A DNA stretch of 64,000 nucleotides, taken from contig DZAY01000004.1 in assembly GCA_022729735.1 (NCBI GenBank), positions 1-64,000 of the forward strand, in the 5' to 3' direction. This document shows, piece after piece, positions 36,229 through 45,242 of the stretch (positions are counted from its first letter, which is position 1; each line of letters begins with the position of its first letter). Position numbers and translations under genes: made by a program. The stretch comes from Helicobacter cetorum (GTDB lineage: Bacteria; Campylobacterota; Campylobacteria; Campylobacterales; DZAY01). The notes under the pieces are model-generated. The model was not told the origin of the DNA and ran no database searches. It saw only the letters and a list, made by a program, of their open reading frames with translations.

Positions 36229-38010
36229 TTACTTACTCCTTTTAATTTTCCAAATTTTACACTCACCAAGCAACTGTTTATTTTTATTAAATAGTGCTTT
36301 CATCTGCTCAAAAATACTATTTAGTTTTTTGATAGTATCAATCGCATAGGGTCCCTTATTTAGCATTACACAATCTGCTCTTTGTGCTGTTCCTGCATCT
36401 ATTACTTCTGCTCTACTTGGAATATTTGTTTTCATTTGTGTTTCTAACACTTGTGTTGCTAAAATTACAGGAATATGAGCTGAAGCACAAAGTTCAAATA
36501 TCTCTTCTTGCAAAAGTGCTAAATTTTCAAATCCAGCTTCAATTGCTAAATCTCCCCTTGCTATCATTATAGCACTTTTTGGAGCTTGTAGTAGTCCTTC
36601 GATAATTTCTGGTAGATTAGAAATCGCTTTTTTTGTTTCAATCTTTGCAACAACTCCAATCTCTCTACCACTTTTATTAATTATTTCAAGTAAATCTAAA
36701 ATATCTTCTTTGCTTTGAGCAAAAGATACTCCAAAAATATCTACAAGGTCAATGATTTCTGCTATATTTTTTTTATCTTCTTTTGTGATTGCTTTTAGAT
36801 TTATATCAGAATCTGGAAAGTTTATCCCTTTTTCTTCTTTTAAAATAAACCCTTTATCTTTTGCTAAAATCACTTCACACATTACTCCATTATCTTTGAT
36901 AGATGTAACTTTTAATCCAAGTTTGCCATCATCAATAAATACTCGCTCACCTTTTTTGACACACGACATAGCTTCTTTGTTTGTGCAAGAAACTACCGCA
37001 TAATCTCGCTCGATAGTTTTAGCACTTCCAAAAATATCATCAGTTGTAATAAAAATTTTATCTTTATCAAATAGTCTAATCTCTTCTATTGTATCTTCAA
37101 AATCTTTTAGAGTTGAAGTAAAAAAGTTTTTCTTCTTTTTCAGTTTCAAGACAGTTTCATTAGATAATATTACTTTTTTATCAATTGTAGCTTCAACTAA
37201 ATTAGAACTCTTTTTAGTTACAAGCAACTCTCGTTTTTTATCTAAAGCATCATAAAATAGGATTTTATCACCCTCTTTCAACTCTTTAAAAAACTCTTCA
37301 CTTACAACCAAATTTGCAGGAACTTTTTTACCTTTTAAATTTATACTCTCCGATTTTGTTTGACCATTAGTTGATATAGTAATTGTAGTTGTTTCAACTT
37401 TTGAGCCAATTTTTATAGATGGTTCAACTCTACTGATTTTACCTGTTCTAATCTTTGGTCCAGCAATATCAGCAAAAATTATTGCATTTGGATTTTGTGA
37501 TTTAATATTATTAATCATACTTTTCCAAACTTCACTACTATCATGAGATGTATTTACTCTAAACATATTTACATTTAAATTTAACATCTCTTTTATAAAT
37601 TCTCTGTCATTTGCTGAATCAGTTGGCAAAGTCAATAAAACTTTTGGTATTCCACAACTTAAATTTTCTACTCCAAAAATTGCTCTATTTTTTTGAGCAA
37701 TTTCTAAAGAGTCTTTGATTGTCAAATAGCTATCCATGTTTTCTACATTTTCTTCTTTTGATAGAGCAGATAGTATCTCAATAACATGATTTAAACTATC
37801 AATAACATGCATTTGAGACCTACCAAGAGATGATAAGCCAATTAATGAGAGTCTATCTTGAAGTTTTGTATTATCTCTACTTCTAAGCTTTAGATAGTGA
37901 TACATGTTTTTTATACTAACATTTTCACTATCAACTTTCTGCTCTAATACTACCTCTTTTAACTTTCTTAACTCTTTTAATAGAGCTTTTACCTCTTTTA
38001 TATCTATCAT
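36229..38010 (-). CDS. pyk: Pyruvate kinase-like protein with N-terminal extension
   Basis: Pyruvate kinase makes ATP and pyruvate from phosphoenolpyruvate. The 593-residue protein has an unusual first 120 residues (including IGLSSLGRSQMHVIDSLNHV), then the barrel with MFRVNTSHDS near 160, IFADIAGPKIRTGKI near 186-200, VVAKIETKKAI, IMIARGDLAIEAGF near 482 and ILATQVLETQMKTNIPSRAE near 517-536. The usual SGETAxGxYP stretch is replaced by NKGPYAID and the C-terminal regulatory domain is missing. It is probably catalytic but not allosterically regulated in the usual way. Confidence 0.8.
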   Translation of the reverse strand: MIDIKEVKALLKELRKLKEVVLEQKVDSENVSIKNMYHYLKLRSRDNTKLQDRLSLIGLSSLGRSQMHVIDSLNHVIEILSALSKEENVENMDSYLTIKDSLEIAQKNRAIFGVENLSCGIPKVLLTLPTDSANDREFIKEMLNLNVNMFRVNTSHDSSEVWKSMINNIKSQNPNAIIFADIAGPKIRTGKISRVEPSIKIGSKVETTTITISTNGQTKSESINLKGKKVPANLVVSEEFFKELKEGDKILFYDALDKKRELLVTKKSSNLVEATIDKKVILSNETVLKLKKKKNFFTSTLKDFEDTIEEIRLFDKDKIFITTDDIFGSAKTIERDYAVVSCTNKEAMSCVKKGERVFIDDGKLGLKVTSIKDNGVMCEVILAKDKGFILKEEKGINFPDSDINLKAITKEDKKNIAEIIDLVDIFGVSFAQSKEDILDLLEIINKSGREIGVVAKIETKKAISNLPEIIEGLLQAPKSAIMIARGDLAIEAGFENLALLQEEIFELCASAHIPVILATQVLETQMKTNIPSRAEVIDAGTAQRADCVMLNKGPYAIDTIKKLNSIFEQMKALFNKNKQLLGECKIWKIKRSK

Positions 38011-38019
38011 ATTTTCTCC

Positions 38020-39942
38020 TTATAGAAATGCCGTTGCATCTTTTAGATTATCAAAAAATAGAGTCTGATTTTGTATTAAATAATCTTTAGCAGATTGCAT
38101 AAGCTCTCCACCCAAAACAATAGGAATAACATTTTTTGGATAGTTGCTAATTAATTTAACAATTTCTAAAGAATCTGTCATAAATTGTGGAGTAACAACT
38201 ACATATATTAGTTCTGCTTTGAAATCTTTTACAATATCAAGTGTATCTTTATATCTTCCACTCATTGCATCTCCAATAATATCCACAGGGTTATTATTTG
38301 ACCAATTAGATGGAAGTATCGCATTTAATTTTGCTATCTCTTCACTATTTAACTCATACATTCGCTTTTTTCGCTCATTAATATAGTCTGTTAAAATCGC
38401 AGCAGGTCCGCCAGCATTTGTTACAACCAATACATCATTTACTTCAAATAGAGGAGCAAAAAGCAAGGCTTCAATATTATCAACCATTTTAACTCCAACA
38501 CTCTCAAACAAGCCTTTGAACATATCATAGTTTCCACTTAAATTTCCAGTGTGAGAAAATGCTGCTTTTTTAGATGCTTCACTTTTTCCAACTTTAAACA
38601 CATACACAGGTTTTTTAGAACTTCTAATTGCATTTAGTAGTGCAACTCCATCTTTTGTTCCTTCTGCATAAATTGAAATATATTTACAACTATCTTCTTC
38701 ATTTAACATATTTATTAAATTTGCAAAATTTAAATCAACCATATTTCCAACTGAAATAATATGAGAAAATCCAACTCCACTCTGATATGCTTTATCCATA
38801 AGTGCCGACAAAACTGCACCAGATTGAGAAATTAAAGCAATATCACCTTTTATAATATTTGATGTTCCAAATGTTAAATTTAAACTCTTGGTTGCTTCAA
38901 AATATCCTAAACAGTTTGGACCAATGACATTGATATTATGTTTATCTGCCAAAGCTTTTATATCTTTTTCAGCTTCAGGATTTCCAGCTTCTTTAAATCC
39001 AGCAGAAATTACGATTAAATTTTTAACCCCTTTTGGAATTAACTCCATAATTGATGGAATTACAAAATTTGCAGGAATTGTAATTACTGCTGTATCTATA
39101 CTATCTTCAATTTCGCTTATAGTTTGATAAAGTTTTTTTCCAAATAGCTCACCACCTTTTTTATTTACAAAATATAATCTATCTGTAAAGCTTAAAGAGT
39201 TTTTAGCAATTGCATATCCTACTTTTTTAGGGTCATCAGAAGCTCCAATAACTGCAACTGAAGAATTTTCAAAAAAGTTTGGTCTAACTCTCTTAGTGCA
39301 TTCGCATTTATTAACTTCTTCATATTTTATTCTTGCATCAACTACAAAAAATCCATCTTTATTCAAAATGATAGGATTTAAATCAAACTCTTTAATATTT
39401 TCATTCTCTTTTATAAATCTTAAAACTTTTTTTAACTCTTTTACTGTATCTTCAATTTTGAAATTTGAACCTCTAAAACCTTTGAAAATTTTTGATACTT
39501 TTGTTAAATTTATAGCTCTACTAATCTCTTCATCAGTTGCAAAAACATCAAAATAGCAGACATCTTTATACATTTCTAACAGAACTCCACCTTTCCCAAA
39601 TAGAGCAGTTCGTCCAAAAATATCATCATCTACCATTCCAAAATATAACTCTTCACCACTTACCATAGATACAGCAATAAATCTATCACTTTCATCTAAA
39701 ACCACACCTTTAGCACTTACATTTGCAATAATTTCAGCTTTTGCTTTTGCTAAATGCTCATCATCAACTATATTAATTTTTACAGCTCCATAATTACTTT
39801 TATGGACAACTTTTTTTGACTCTAACTTTAAAGCCACAGGATAAAAATCTAAACTTGGAGTATCATTTAGTCCAAATGTAACAAAATTTGGAACACCTAT
39901 TTCATATTTTTTTAATAAATTATAAATTTCAGACTCTAACAT
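38020..39942 (-). CDS. ADP-forming acyl-CoA (acetate-CoA) ligase, fused subunits
   Basis: The enzyme converts acetyl-CoA, ADP and phosphate to acetate and ATP. The 640-residue protein carries an ATP-grasp beta part first (about 1-210, with LFGKGGVLLEMYKDV), then a CoA-binding Rossmann part (SSVAVIGASDDPKKVGYAIA near 228-247) and a succinyl-CoA-ligase-like part. The phospho-histidine is in KAAFSHTGNLSGN near 464. VIGPNCLGYF near 341 and ALISQSGAVLSALM near 367 are also intact. It could give the ATP-yielding last step of the operon's pathway. Confidence 0.85.
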   Translation of the reverse strand: MLESEIYNLLKKYEIGVPNFVTFGLNDTPSLDFYPVALKLESKKVVHKSNYGAVKINIVDDEHLAKAKAEIIANVSAKGVVLDESDRFIAVSMVSGEELYFGMVDDDIFGRTALFGKGGVLLEMYKDVCYFDVFATDEEISRAINLTKVSKIFKGFRGSNFKIEDTVKELKKVLRFIKENENIKEFDLNPIILNKDGFFVVDARIKYEEVNKCECTKRVRPNFFENSSVAVIGASDDPKKVGYAIAKNSLSFTDRLYFVNKKGGELFGKKLYQTISEIEDSIDTAVITIPANFVIPSIMELIPKGVKNLIVISAGFKEAGNPEAEKDIKALADKHNINVIGPNCLGYFEATKSLNLTFGTSNIIKGDIALISQSGAVLSALMDKAYQSGVGFSHIISVGNMVDLNFANLINMLNEEDSCKYISIYAEGTKDGVALLNAIRSSKKPVYVFKVGKSEASKKAAFSHTGNLSGNYDMFKGLFESVGVKMVDNIEALLFAPLFEVNDVLVVTNAGGPAAILTDYINERKKRMYELNSEEIAKLNAILPSNWSNNNPVDIIGDAMSGRYKDTLDIVKDFKAELIYVVVTPQFMTDSLEIVKLISNYPKNVIPIVLGGELMQSAKDYLIQNQTLFFDNLKDATAFL

Positions 39943-39954
39943 TTAAAGCTCCTT

Positions 39955-41127
39955 TTAATATTTTTTAACCATCTTTAAAAGTGGTTTTTTGTATTTATAA
40001 AAAATATACTGTTTTAGATAATATGCTAAAACACCATCTAATTTTATATTTCCAGCTACACCAATCGCATCAGATAAACCAATTGCAACCATCACACCTT
40101 TTAAACTAAAATCTGCTTCTTTAAGAGCTGTTTTGTGAATTGAATTTAAAATATTTTGAGCTACAAAAACTCCAGATGCAATTGCAATTTGAGATGTTGG
40201 CGGTAAATTTTTATCATCTTTTGATTTTATTTGGGCTACATCTCCAGCTACAAACACATTTTCTAATCCACTAAATCTCAAATATTTATCAGCAATGACT
40301 TGATTTAATCTATTTTTTTCTGTATCAAAACTCTTTGTAAGACTACTTGCTATAATGCCACCTGTCCAAATCATAAAATCCATATTTATTTCTTGTCCAT
40401 CGTGAATATAGACTTTTTCTTGTGTAACTTTTATAACTCTTTTGTCAGATAAAACTTTTACACCAAGTTTTTCCAATTTTTTCAAACTATTTTCAATAAT
40501 AAAACTATCCATACCAAATAAAATTGTCTTATCTGCATTTACTAAATAGACTTCCATACCACTACAATCAAATCCACTTTGAGTAAAAAGAGAGTTTGCA
40601 TACTCTGCTAAACTCGAAGCTATTTCAACTCCAGAAAGTCCAGCACCACCAACAATTATATTCAAAGGCTCTTTTTTGCACTCACCACTCTCAATATTTT
40701 TATACATTGCAACTTCAAATTTTTGTTTAAACTCCATAGCACTACATAAATTTTTAATGCCATGAGAATTATCTTTTAAACCTTCAATGAAATTGAAATA
40801 TAGAGTTCTCGCACCAGTTGCAACTATCAAATAGTCATAACTTAAAGTTTCATTATCACCGAAAATGACAAACTGTTTATTAAAATCAACACCTATAACC
40901 TTTTTCTGTAAAAAGAGTGTATTTTTATAGAAAGAGGCAATAGCTACCAAACTAATTGTTATATCTGCTAAATTTGTTTTATTTGCGATATATCCATAAA
41001 CTTCTGGTTGTAAATAGTGATATGGGTGTTGGTCAATCAAAGTTACCTTCACATCACTACTCAAACCTAAAACAGAAAGTGCAGATACTCCTGCATATCC
41101 ACCACCTAAAATAACAACACTCTTCAC
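39955..41127 (-). CDS. Type II NADH:quinone oxidoreductase-like flavoprotein
   Basis: These single-subunit enzymes oxidise NADH and reduce quinone without pumping protons. The 390-residue protein has the FAD loop VVILGGGYAGVSALSVL at 4-20, DYLIVATGARTLYF near 97, the NADH loop IIVGGAGLSGVEIASSLAE near 156-174 and VFVAGDVAQIK near 285. The C-terminal half has basic and hydrophobic residues (YYLKQYIFYKYKKPLLKMVK), suited to membrane contact. It overlaps pfkA by one base, tying it to glycolysis. Confidence 0.82.
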   Translation of the reverse strand: MKSVVILGGGYAGVSALSVLGLSSDVKVTLIDQHPYHYLQPEVYGYIANKTNLADITISLVAIASFYKNTLFLQKKVIGVDFNKQFVIFGDNETLSYDYLIVATGARTLYFNFIEGLKDNSHGIKNLCSAMEFKQKFEVAMYKNIESGECKKEPLNIIVGGAGLSGVEIASSLAEYANSLFTQSGFDCSGMEVYLVNADKTILFGMDSFIIENSLKKLEKLGVKVLSDKRVIKVTQEKVYIHDGQEINMDFMIWTGGIIASSLTKSFDTEKNRLNQVIADKYLRFSGLENVFVAGDVAQIKSKDDKNLPPTSQIAIASGVFVAQNILNSIHKTALKEADFSLKGVMVAIGLSDAIGVAGNIKLDGVLAYYLKQYIFYKYKKPLLKMVKKY

Positions 41128-42089
41128 TATTTACACAACCTTTGTCCCATTCTTAATAGATATTCGCTAACTTGATATTTTCCTGAATTAATAAATGATA
41201 TGTCTCTATAATCAAATTTAGAATCTTTATATACAACAACACTATTATTTCTACCATCTAATAGTCCATCTATTGCAAAAGTTGTAAATTCAAAAGCCAT
41301 CAATCTATCAAATACAGTTGGACTTCCACCTCGTTGGACATGTCCTAAAATTGTGGCACGACTCTCAAATCCTATATCTTTTTCAAACCAATCACAAATT
41401 GATTGAGTAGAGTTTTTAACACCTTCTGAAACAACAGCTACAAAGTAGTTTCTACCTTCTTTTACTTCTCTTATAAATCTATCTTTTAAAGAGTTTAAAT
41501 CATATCCAAGCTCTGGAACTAAACACATTTCAGCTCCACTTGTAAGTGCTGAAACAAGTGCTAAATATCCACAATCTCGTCCCATAACTTCAATTACAAA
41601 AGCTCTTCTAAAAGAGTAAGCTGTATCTCTTATTTCATCAATTGCAACTCTTATAATATTTAGTGCTGTATCAACTCCCAAACAGTAATCAGTGCCATAA
41701 ATATCATTATCAATAGTTGATGGAATTCCTGCAAATGTTATCCCAAAATCTTGATAAAAAGCATTCATAGCTCTAAATGAGCCATCACCACCACAAACTA
41801 CAAGCTTGTCAATACCTTTTGCCTTGAGATTATTATAAGCTATTTCTCGATAGCTTTTATCAAAAAATCGCTTTGACCTTGAAGTTCTAAGAACAGTTCC
41901 ACCTCGATATATAATTCCTGAAACTCTATCATGAGTTGCTTCATGAATATTATTATCAATTAATCCTTCTAAACCATCATATATTAAATAAGATTTATAT
42001 CCAAGCTCTTTTGTATATTCCACAAATCGCTTAATTGCTGGATTCATTCCTGCACTATCGCCACCTGAACACATAATAGCAAATGACAT
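41127..42089 (-). CDS. pfkA: 6-phosphofructokinase, ATP-type
   Basis: PfkA commits fructose-6-phosphate to glycolysis. The 320-residue protein has IMCSGGDSAGMNPAI at 5-19, the ATP-binding VVCGGDGSFRAMNAF near 97-111 (GGDGS as in ATP-using enzymes; pyrophosphate enzymes usually have GGDD), and the catalytic GIPSTIDNDIYGTD near 121-134. VIEVMGRDCGYLA and GHVQRGGSPTVFDR are also intact. Many host-associated Campylobacterota lack this enzyme, so its presence matters for the glycolytic direction. Confidence 0.93.
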   Translation of the reverse strand: MSFAIMCSGGDSAGMNPAIKRFVEYTKELGYKSYLIYDGLEGLIDNNIHEATHDRVSGIIYRGGTVLRTSRSKRFFDKSYREIAYNNLKAKGIDKLVVCGGDGSFRAMNAFYQDFGITFAGIPSTIDNDIYGTDYCLGVDTALNIIRVAIDEIRDTAYSFRRAFVIEVMGRDCGYLALVSALTSGAEMCLVPELGYDLNSLKDRFIREVKEGRNYFVAVVSEGVKNSTQSICDWFEKDIGFESRATILGHVQRGGSPTVFDRLMAFEFTTFAIDGLLDGRNNSVVVYKDSKFDYRDISFINSGKYQVSEYLLRMGQRLCK

Positions 42090-42091
42090 AT

Positions 42092-43318
42092 TTAAGCCTT
42101 TTTGAATTTATTAACTAATTTTTGCTTTCCAAACTCAACACCTGGTTGGTCATATGTATTTATTTCAAAACATATTCCTGTAAGTGAAGTTAAAAGCTCA
42201 AAATAGATTATCACTTCTCCAACACTTTCTTCATTGATAGTATCAAGCTCTATTAAATCAACTGGCACATTCTGCTCTACTAAAGTTTCAAGTGTAGAAT
42301 CACACTGTGCATTAATCAAATCTGAATGTTTATGTCCATTTATAAAATCGGTAGAGCTTAAATAGTTTAGTTTTATATCTGGCACAACACTATCTACTCC
42401 AAAATTATTGATTTTAATAAATGTTACAAACTTATCTCGCGGACCTTGAACTATTAATTGTAAAAATGAGTGTTGGTCGATTGAACCAATTAAGCCAACT
42501 GGAGTTAAACCTACATTTTCATTATATCTATTTATTTTACCAAGAGACTCTCCCCAAAGTTGCACAAACCAAGCATTAAGTGAGCTAAACTCTGAAGCAT
42601 AACTAAATAGAACTGAAATAGGTTTTGTTTTTGCATTTTGATATAGATATTTAGCTTTTAAAATCATCTCTTTTGGATTTTCAAAAAACCTCTCTTGATA
42701 ACTTTTTGCACCATTTAAAAGAGCTTTTATGTCATATCCTATAATTGCTAATGGCACCAATCCAACAGCACTTAAAACTGAAAATCTACCACCAACATTT
42801 GGATATATATAAAATCGTTTAATACTATTTTCTTCACCAAGTTTATCAAGGCTTGAGCCTCTATCTGTGATAAAAACAACTCTATTTGAAATTGAATTTT
42901 GTAGATTAAATTGCTCAATTACTGTCTTATAAACTGTAATTGTCTCAATAGTCGAACCTGATTTTGAAATTACAATAAAAAGTGAGTTATCTTTATCAAT
43001 TTGCGCTAAATCAAGTTTTAATCTAATTGGGTCGCAGTTTTCTAAAAAAGTGAGTTTTATACCATTTCTATTTGGTTGAAAATTTAGTAGTGCATCAACA
43101 GCTTTTGAACCAAGTGAGCTTCCACCAATTCCAATAACTACTAAATCTTTTAAGTTTGACAGTCCATTTTTATACTCTAAAATCTCTTCAACTAACTCAT
43201 TTTGCGAGTTAGCAAGAGAGTAGTAACCTATCTCTTCTCGCTCTTTTTTTACCTTTTCAAAGATGCTTTGAGTATCTAAACCATCTTCTAAGTTAAAAAA
43301 AAATTTACTACTTAACAT
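42092..43318 (-). CDS. pgi: Glucose-6-phosphate isomerase
   Basis: Pgi interconverts glucose-6-phosphate and fructose-6-phosphate. The 408-residue protein is the short form seen in Campylobacterota. LVVIGIGGSSLGSKAVDALL is near 60-79, FIVISKSGSTIETITVYKTV near 113-132, and the GGRFSVLSAVGLVPLAI segment near 174-190. The glutamate of WGESLGK near 250 and histidine of SIDQHSFLQL near 280 fit the active site. It overlaps gap by seven bases. Confidence 0.94.
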   Translation of the reverse strand: MLSSKFFFNLEDGLDTQSIFEKVKKEREEIGYYSLANSQNELVEEILEYKNGLSNLKDLVVIGIGGSSLGSKAVDALLNFQPNRNGIKLTFLENCDPIRLKLDLAQIDKDNSLFIVISKSGSTIETITVYKTVIEQFNLQNSISNRVVFITDRGSSLDKLGEENSIKRFYIYPNVGGRFSVLSAVGLVPLAIIGYDIKALLNGAKSYQERFFENPKEMILKAKYLYQNAKTKPISVLFSYASEFSSLNAWFVQLWGESLGKINRYNENVGLTPVGLIGSIDQHSFLQLIVQGPRDKFVTFIKINNFGVDSVVPDIKLNYLSSTDFINGHKHSDLINAQCDSTLETLVEQNVPVDLIELDTINEESVGEVIIYFELLTSLTGICFEINTYDQPGVEFGKQKLVNKFKKA

Positions 43319-44313
43319 TGATATTCACCAACAAATTTAACCATATCAACTAATCTTGTGCTATAACCCCACTCATTATCATACCAAGCAATAACTTTTA
43401 CCATTTTTCCATCAACTACTTGAGTCATATCTGGCACATAAATTGTGCTATATGAACAACCTACAAAATCATTTGATACTCTTTGGTCATTATCAATTAA
43501 AATAAGCCCTTTGAAAGCTCCCTCTGATGCTTCTTTGAAAGCCTCATTTACCATATCTTTTGTGACATCAACTTTTAGTGTTGCATTGAAATCCACTAAT
43601 GATACATCTGGAGTTGGAACTCTCACACTAAATCCATTTAATTTTCCATTTAATTCTGGAATAACTTTACCAATAGCTTTTGCCGCTCCTGTTGTTGTTG
43701 GTATCATATTGACAGCTGCTGCTCTTGCTCTTCTTTTGTCTGCTTTATGTTTTACATCAAGAATATTTTGGTCATTTGTGTAGCTATGAACAGTTGTCAT
43801 AAGTCCATTTACAACACCAAATTTATCATTTAATACTTTTACAAGTGGTGCTAAACAGTTTGTTGTGCAACTTGCATTTGAAATAATTGTTTCACCTTTA
43901 TAAGAGTCAGTATTAATTCCAATTACAAATGTTGGAGTGTCATCTTTTGCTGGAGCTGACATTACAACTTTTTTTACACTACCTTTAATGTGTGCTTGTG
44001 CTTTGTCTTTGCTTAGAATTGAACCTGTACATTCTATAACTAAATCTACTCCCATATCGCCAAATGGTAGCTCATTTACATCTCTTGAACATACAAGTTT
44101 AACTCTATCTTTACCTATTCTCATAGTTGTTGCATCAATTAATTCTGCATCATAATTTCCGTGAACTGAATCGTATTTAAGTAAATACTCTGCCATCTCT
44201 GGAGTTGAAGTTGAATTTACAGCAACTAACTCAATATCATCTCTTTTTCCAATGATTTTTGCAACTATCATACCTATTCTTCCAAACCCATTAATCGCGA
44301 CTTTAAGTGCCAT
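43312..44313 (-). CDS. gap: Glyceraldehyde-3-phosphate dehydrogenase
   Basis: The 333-residue enzyme oxidises glyceraldehyde-3-phosphate with NAD(P). It has the nucleotide loop VAINGFGRIGMIVAK at 4-18, the catalytic cysteine in ISNASCTTNCLAPL near 147-160, TTVHSYTNDQ with the active histidine, and a final WYDNEWGYSTRLVD. AAGGAG precedes the ATG. It is the first gene of the 13-gene carbohydrate operon; the promoter should be in the 300 bases upstream. Confidence 0.95.
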   Translation of the reverse strand: MALKVAINGFGRIGMIVAKIIGKRDDIELVAVNSTSTPEMAEYLLKYDSVHGNYDAELIDATTMRIGKDRVKLVCSRDVNELPFGDMGVDLVIECTGSILSKDKAQAHIKGSVKKVVMSAPAKDDTPTFVIGINTDSYKGETIISNASCTTNCLAPLVKVLNDKFGVVNGLMTTVHSYTNDQNILDVKHKADKRRARAAAVNMIPTTTGAAKAIGKVIPELNGKLNGFSVRVPTPDVSLVDFNATLKVDVTKDMVNEAFKEASEGAFKGLILIDNDQRVSNDFVGCSYSTIYVPDMTQVVDGKMVKVIAWYDNEWGYSTRLVDMVKFVGEYQC

Positions 44314-44372
44314 CTTTTCTCCTTTTGACTTTTTAAAATTTTAGTATCAAATAATTACCAATTAGCCACACA

Positions 44373-44405
44373 CAAGCCTAATACAGCCATTTACATTAAG
44401 GCTTG
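44373..44405. promoter_or_regulatory. Inverted repeat upstream of the carbohydrate operon
   Basis: CAAGCCT (44373-44379) and AGGCTTG (44399-44405) form perfect seven-base arms 19 bases apart, 60 bases upstream of gap. It could be an operator for the operon, which is inference only. The rest of 44314-44619 is very AT-rich and shows no gene; the operon promoter probably lies there on the minus strand. Confidence 0.35.
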
Positions 44406-44619
44406 TAACAATTCTATCTACAAATAGTTTTAAAAATACTTATAGTTTTAAAGAAGATTTTTAAATGATACAAAAAGATGATAATTTAGCAGTTTTTGAA
44501 AAATTTTTTTAAAAGATAAATTGAATGAATTATGTTTTTATTTTGAATTTTGTAGTGATGAAAAAAAGTTAGTTCTGATAAGTCTATGATTTTTTAAAAA
44601 TTTTTGTAAGTCAAAAAAG

Positions 44620-44704
44620 TGGTGCGGTTGGAGGGACTTGAACCCCCACACCTTGCGATACTAGATCCTAAGTCTAGCGCGTCTGCCAATTCCGCCACAA
44701 CCGC
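44620..44704 (-). tRNA. tRNA-Leu (anticodon TAG)
   Basis: On the minus strand the acceptor arms GCGGTTG and CAACCGC pair, the anticodon stem is CTAGA/TCTAG with loop CTTAGGA (anticodon TAG), and a T-loop GTTCAAGTC precedes the encoded CCA. The variable arm is long, as expected for Leu. It is the last of five tRNA genes on this strand. Confidence 0.95.
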
Positions 44705-44710
44705 TAAAAG

Positions 44711-44787
44711 TGGTACGCCCATCAGGAATCGAACCTGAAACCTACGCCTTAGAAGGGCGTTGCTCTATCCAATTGAGCTATGGACGC
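44711..44787 (-). tRNA. tRNA-Arg (anticodon TCT)
   Basis: The minus strand shows a cloverleaf with GCGTCCA at the 5' acceptor, D-arm AGCTC, anticodon loop CTTCTAA within ACGCC/GGCGT arms, T-loop GTTCGAATC and encoded CCA. Confidence 0.95.
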
Positions 44788-44798
44788 ATATAAAAAAG

Positions 44799-44875
44799 TG
44801 GCACGCCTGATAGGAGTCGAACCCATAACCTACGGAGCCGAAATCCGCCGCTCTATCCAGTTGAGCTACAGACGC
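44799..44875 (-). tRNA. tRNA-Arg (anticodon TCG)
   Basis: The minus strand starts GCGTCTGTAGCTC, has anticodon loop TTTCGGC between CGGA and TCCG, T-loop GTTCGACTC and encoded CCA. The loop gives anticodon TCG, reading CGN arginine codons. Confidence 0.92.
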
Positions 44876-44898
44876 ATATCTGTAATGCGAACTTATAG

Positions 44899-44976
44899 TG
44901 GGGTGAATGAAGGGTTTCGAACCCTCGACCCTCAGAGCCACAACCTGATGCTCTAACCAACTGAGCTACATCCACC
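44899..44976 (-). tRNA. tRNA-His (anticodon GTG)
   Basis: The minus strand starts GGTGGATGTAGCTC, including the extra G at -1 typical of His tRNA paired to C73. The anticodon loop is TTGTGGC (GTG), the T-loop GTTCGAAAC, and CCA is encoded. Confidence 0.95.
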
Positions 44977-45005
44977 ATTTCTGTTTATATTTTTCTCAAA
45001 TTTAA

Positions 45006-45083
45006 TGGTCGGGGCGAAAGGATTCGAACCTTCGACCCCTTGGTCCCAAACCAAGTGCGCTAACCAGACTGCGCTACGCCCCG
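45006..45083 (-). tRNA. tRNA-Pro (anticodon TGG)
   Basis: The minus strand starts CGGGGCGTAGCGCAG, has anticodon loop TTTGGGA between CTTGG and CCAAG arms (anticodon TGG), T-loop GTTCGAATC and acceptor CGCCCCG-A-CCA. It is the first gene of the tRNA cluster. Confidence 0.95.
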
Positions 45084-45242
45084 ATAATTGAGGACGGAAT
45101 TATACATAATTTTACAATCAATGTCAATAGTTTTTTAGCAAATTAATAAATATATAACTTTTTATTTAAAATCTGCTATCTTATTTAAAGATTTATTTAG
45201 TTACTACATTATATAGTTTGTTCAATAAAAAAAGGGGAATTT

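Noticed and set aside
44620-45083. The tRNA cluster as a phage attachment site
   Set aside because: No integrase, no duplicated tRNA 3' end and no phage genes are seen next to it.
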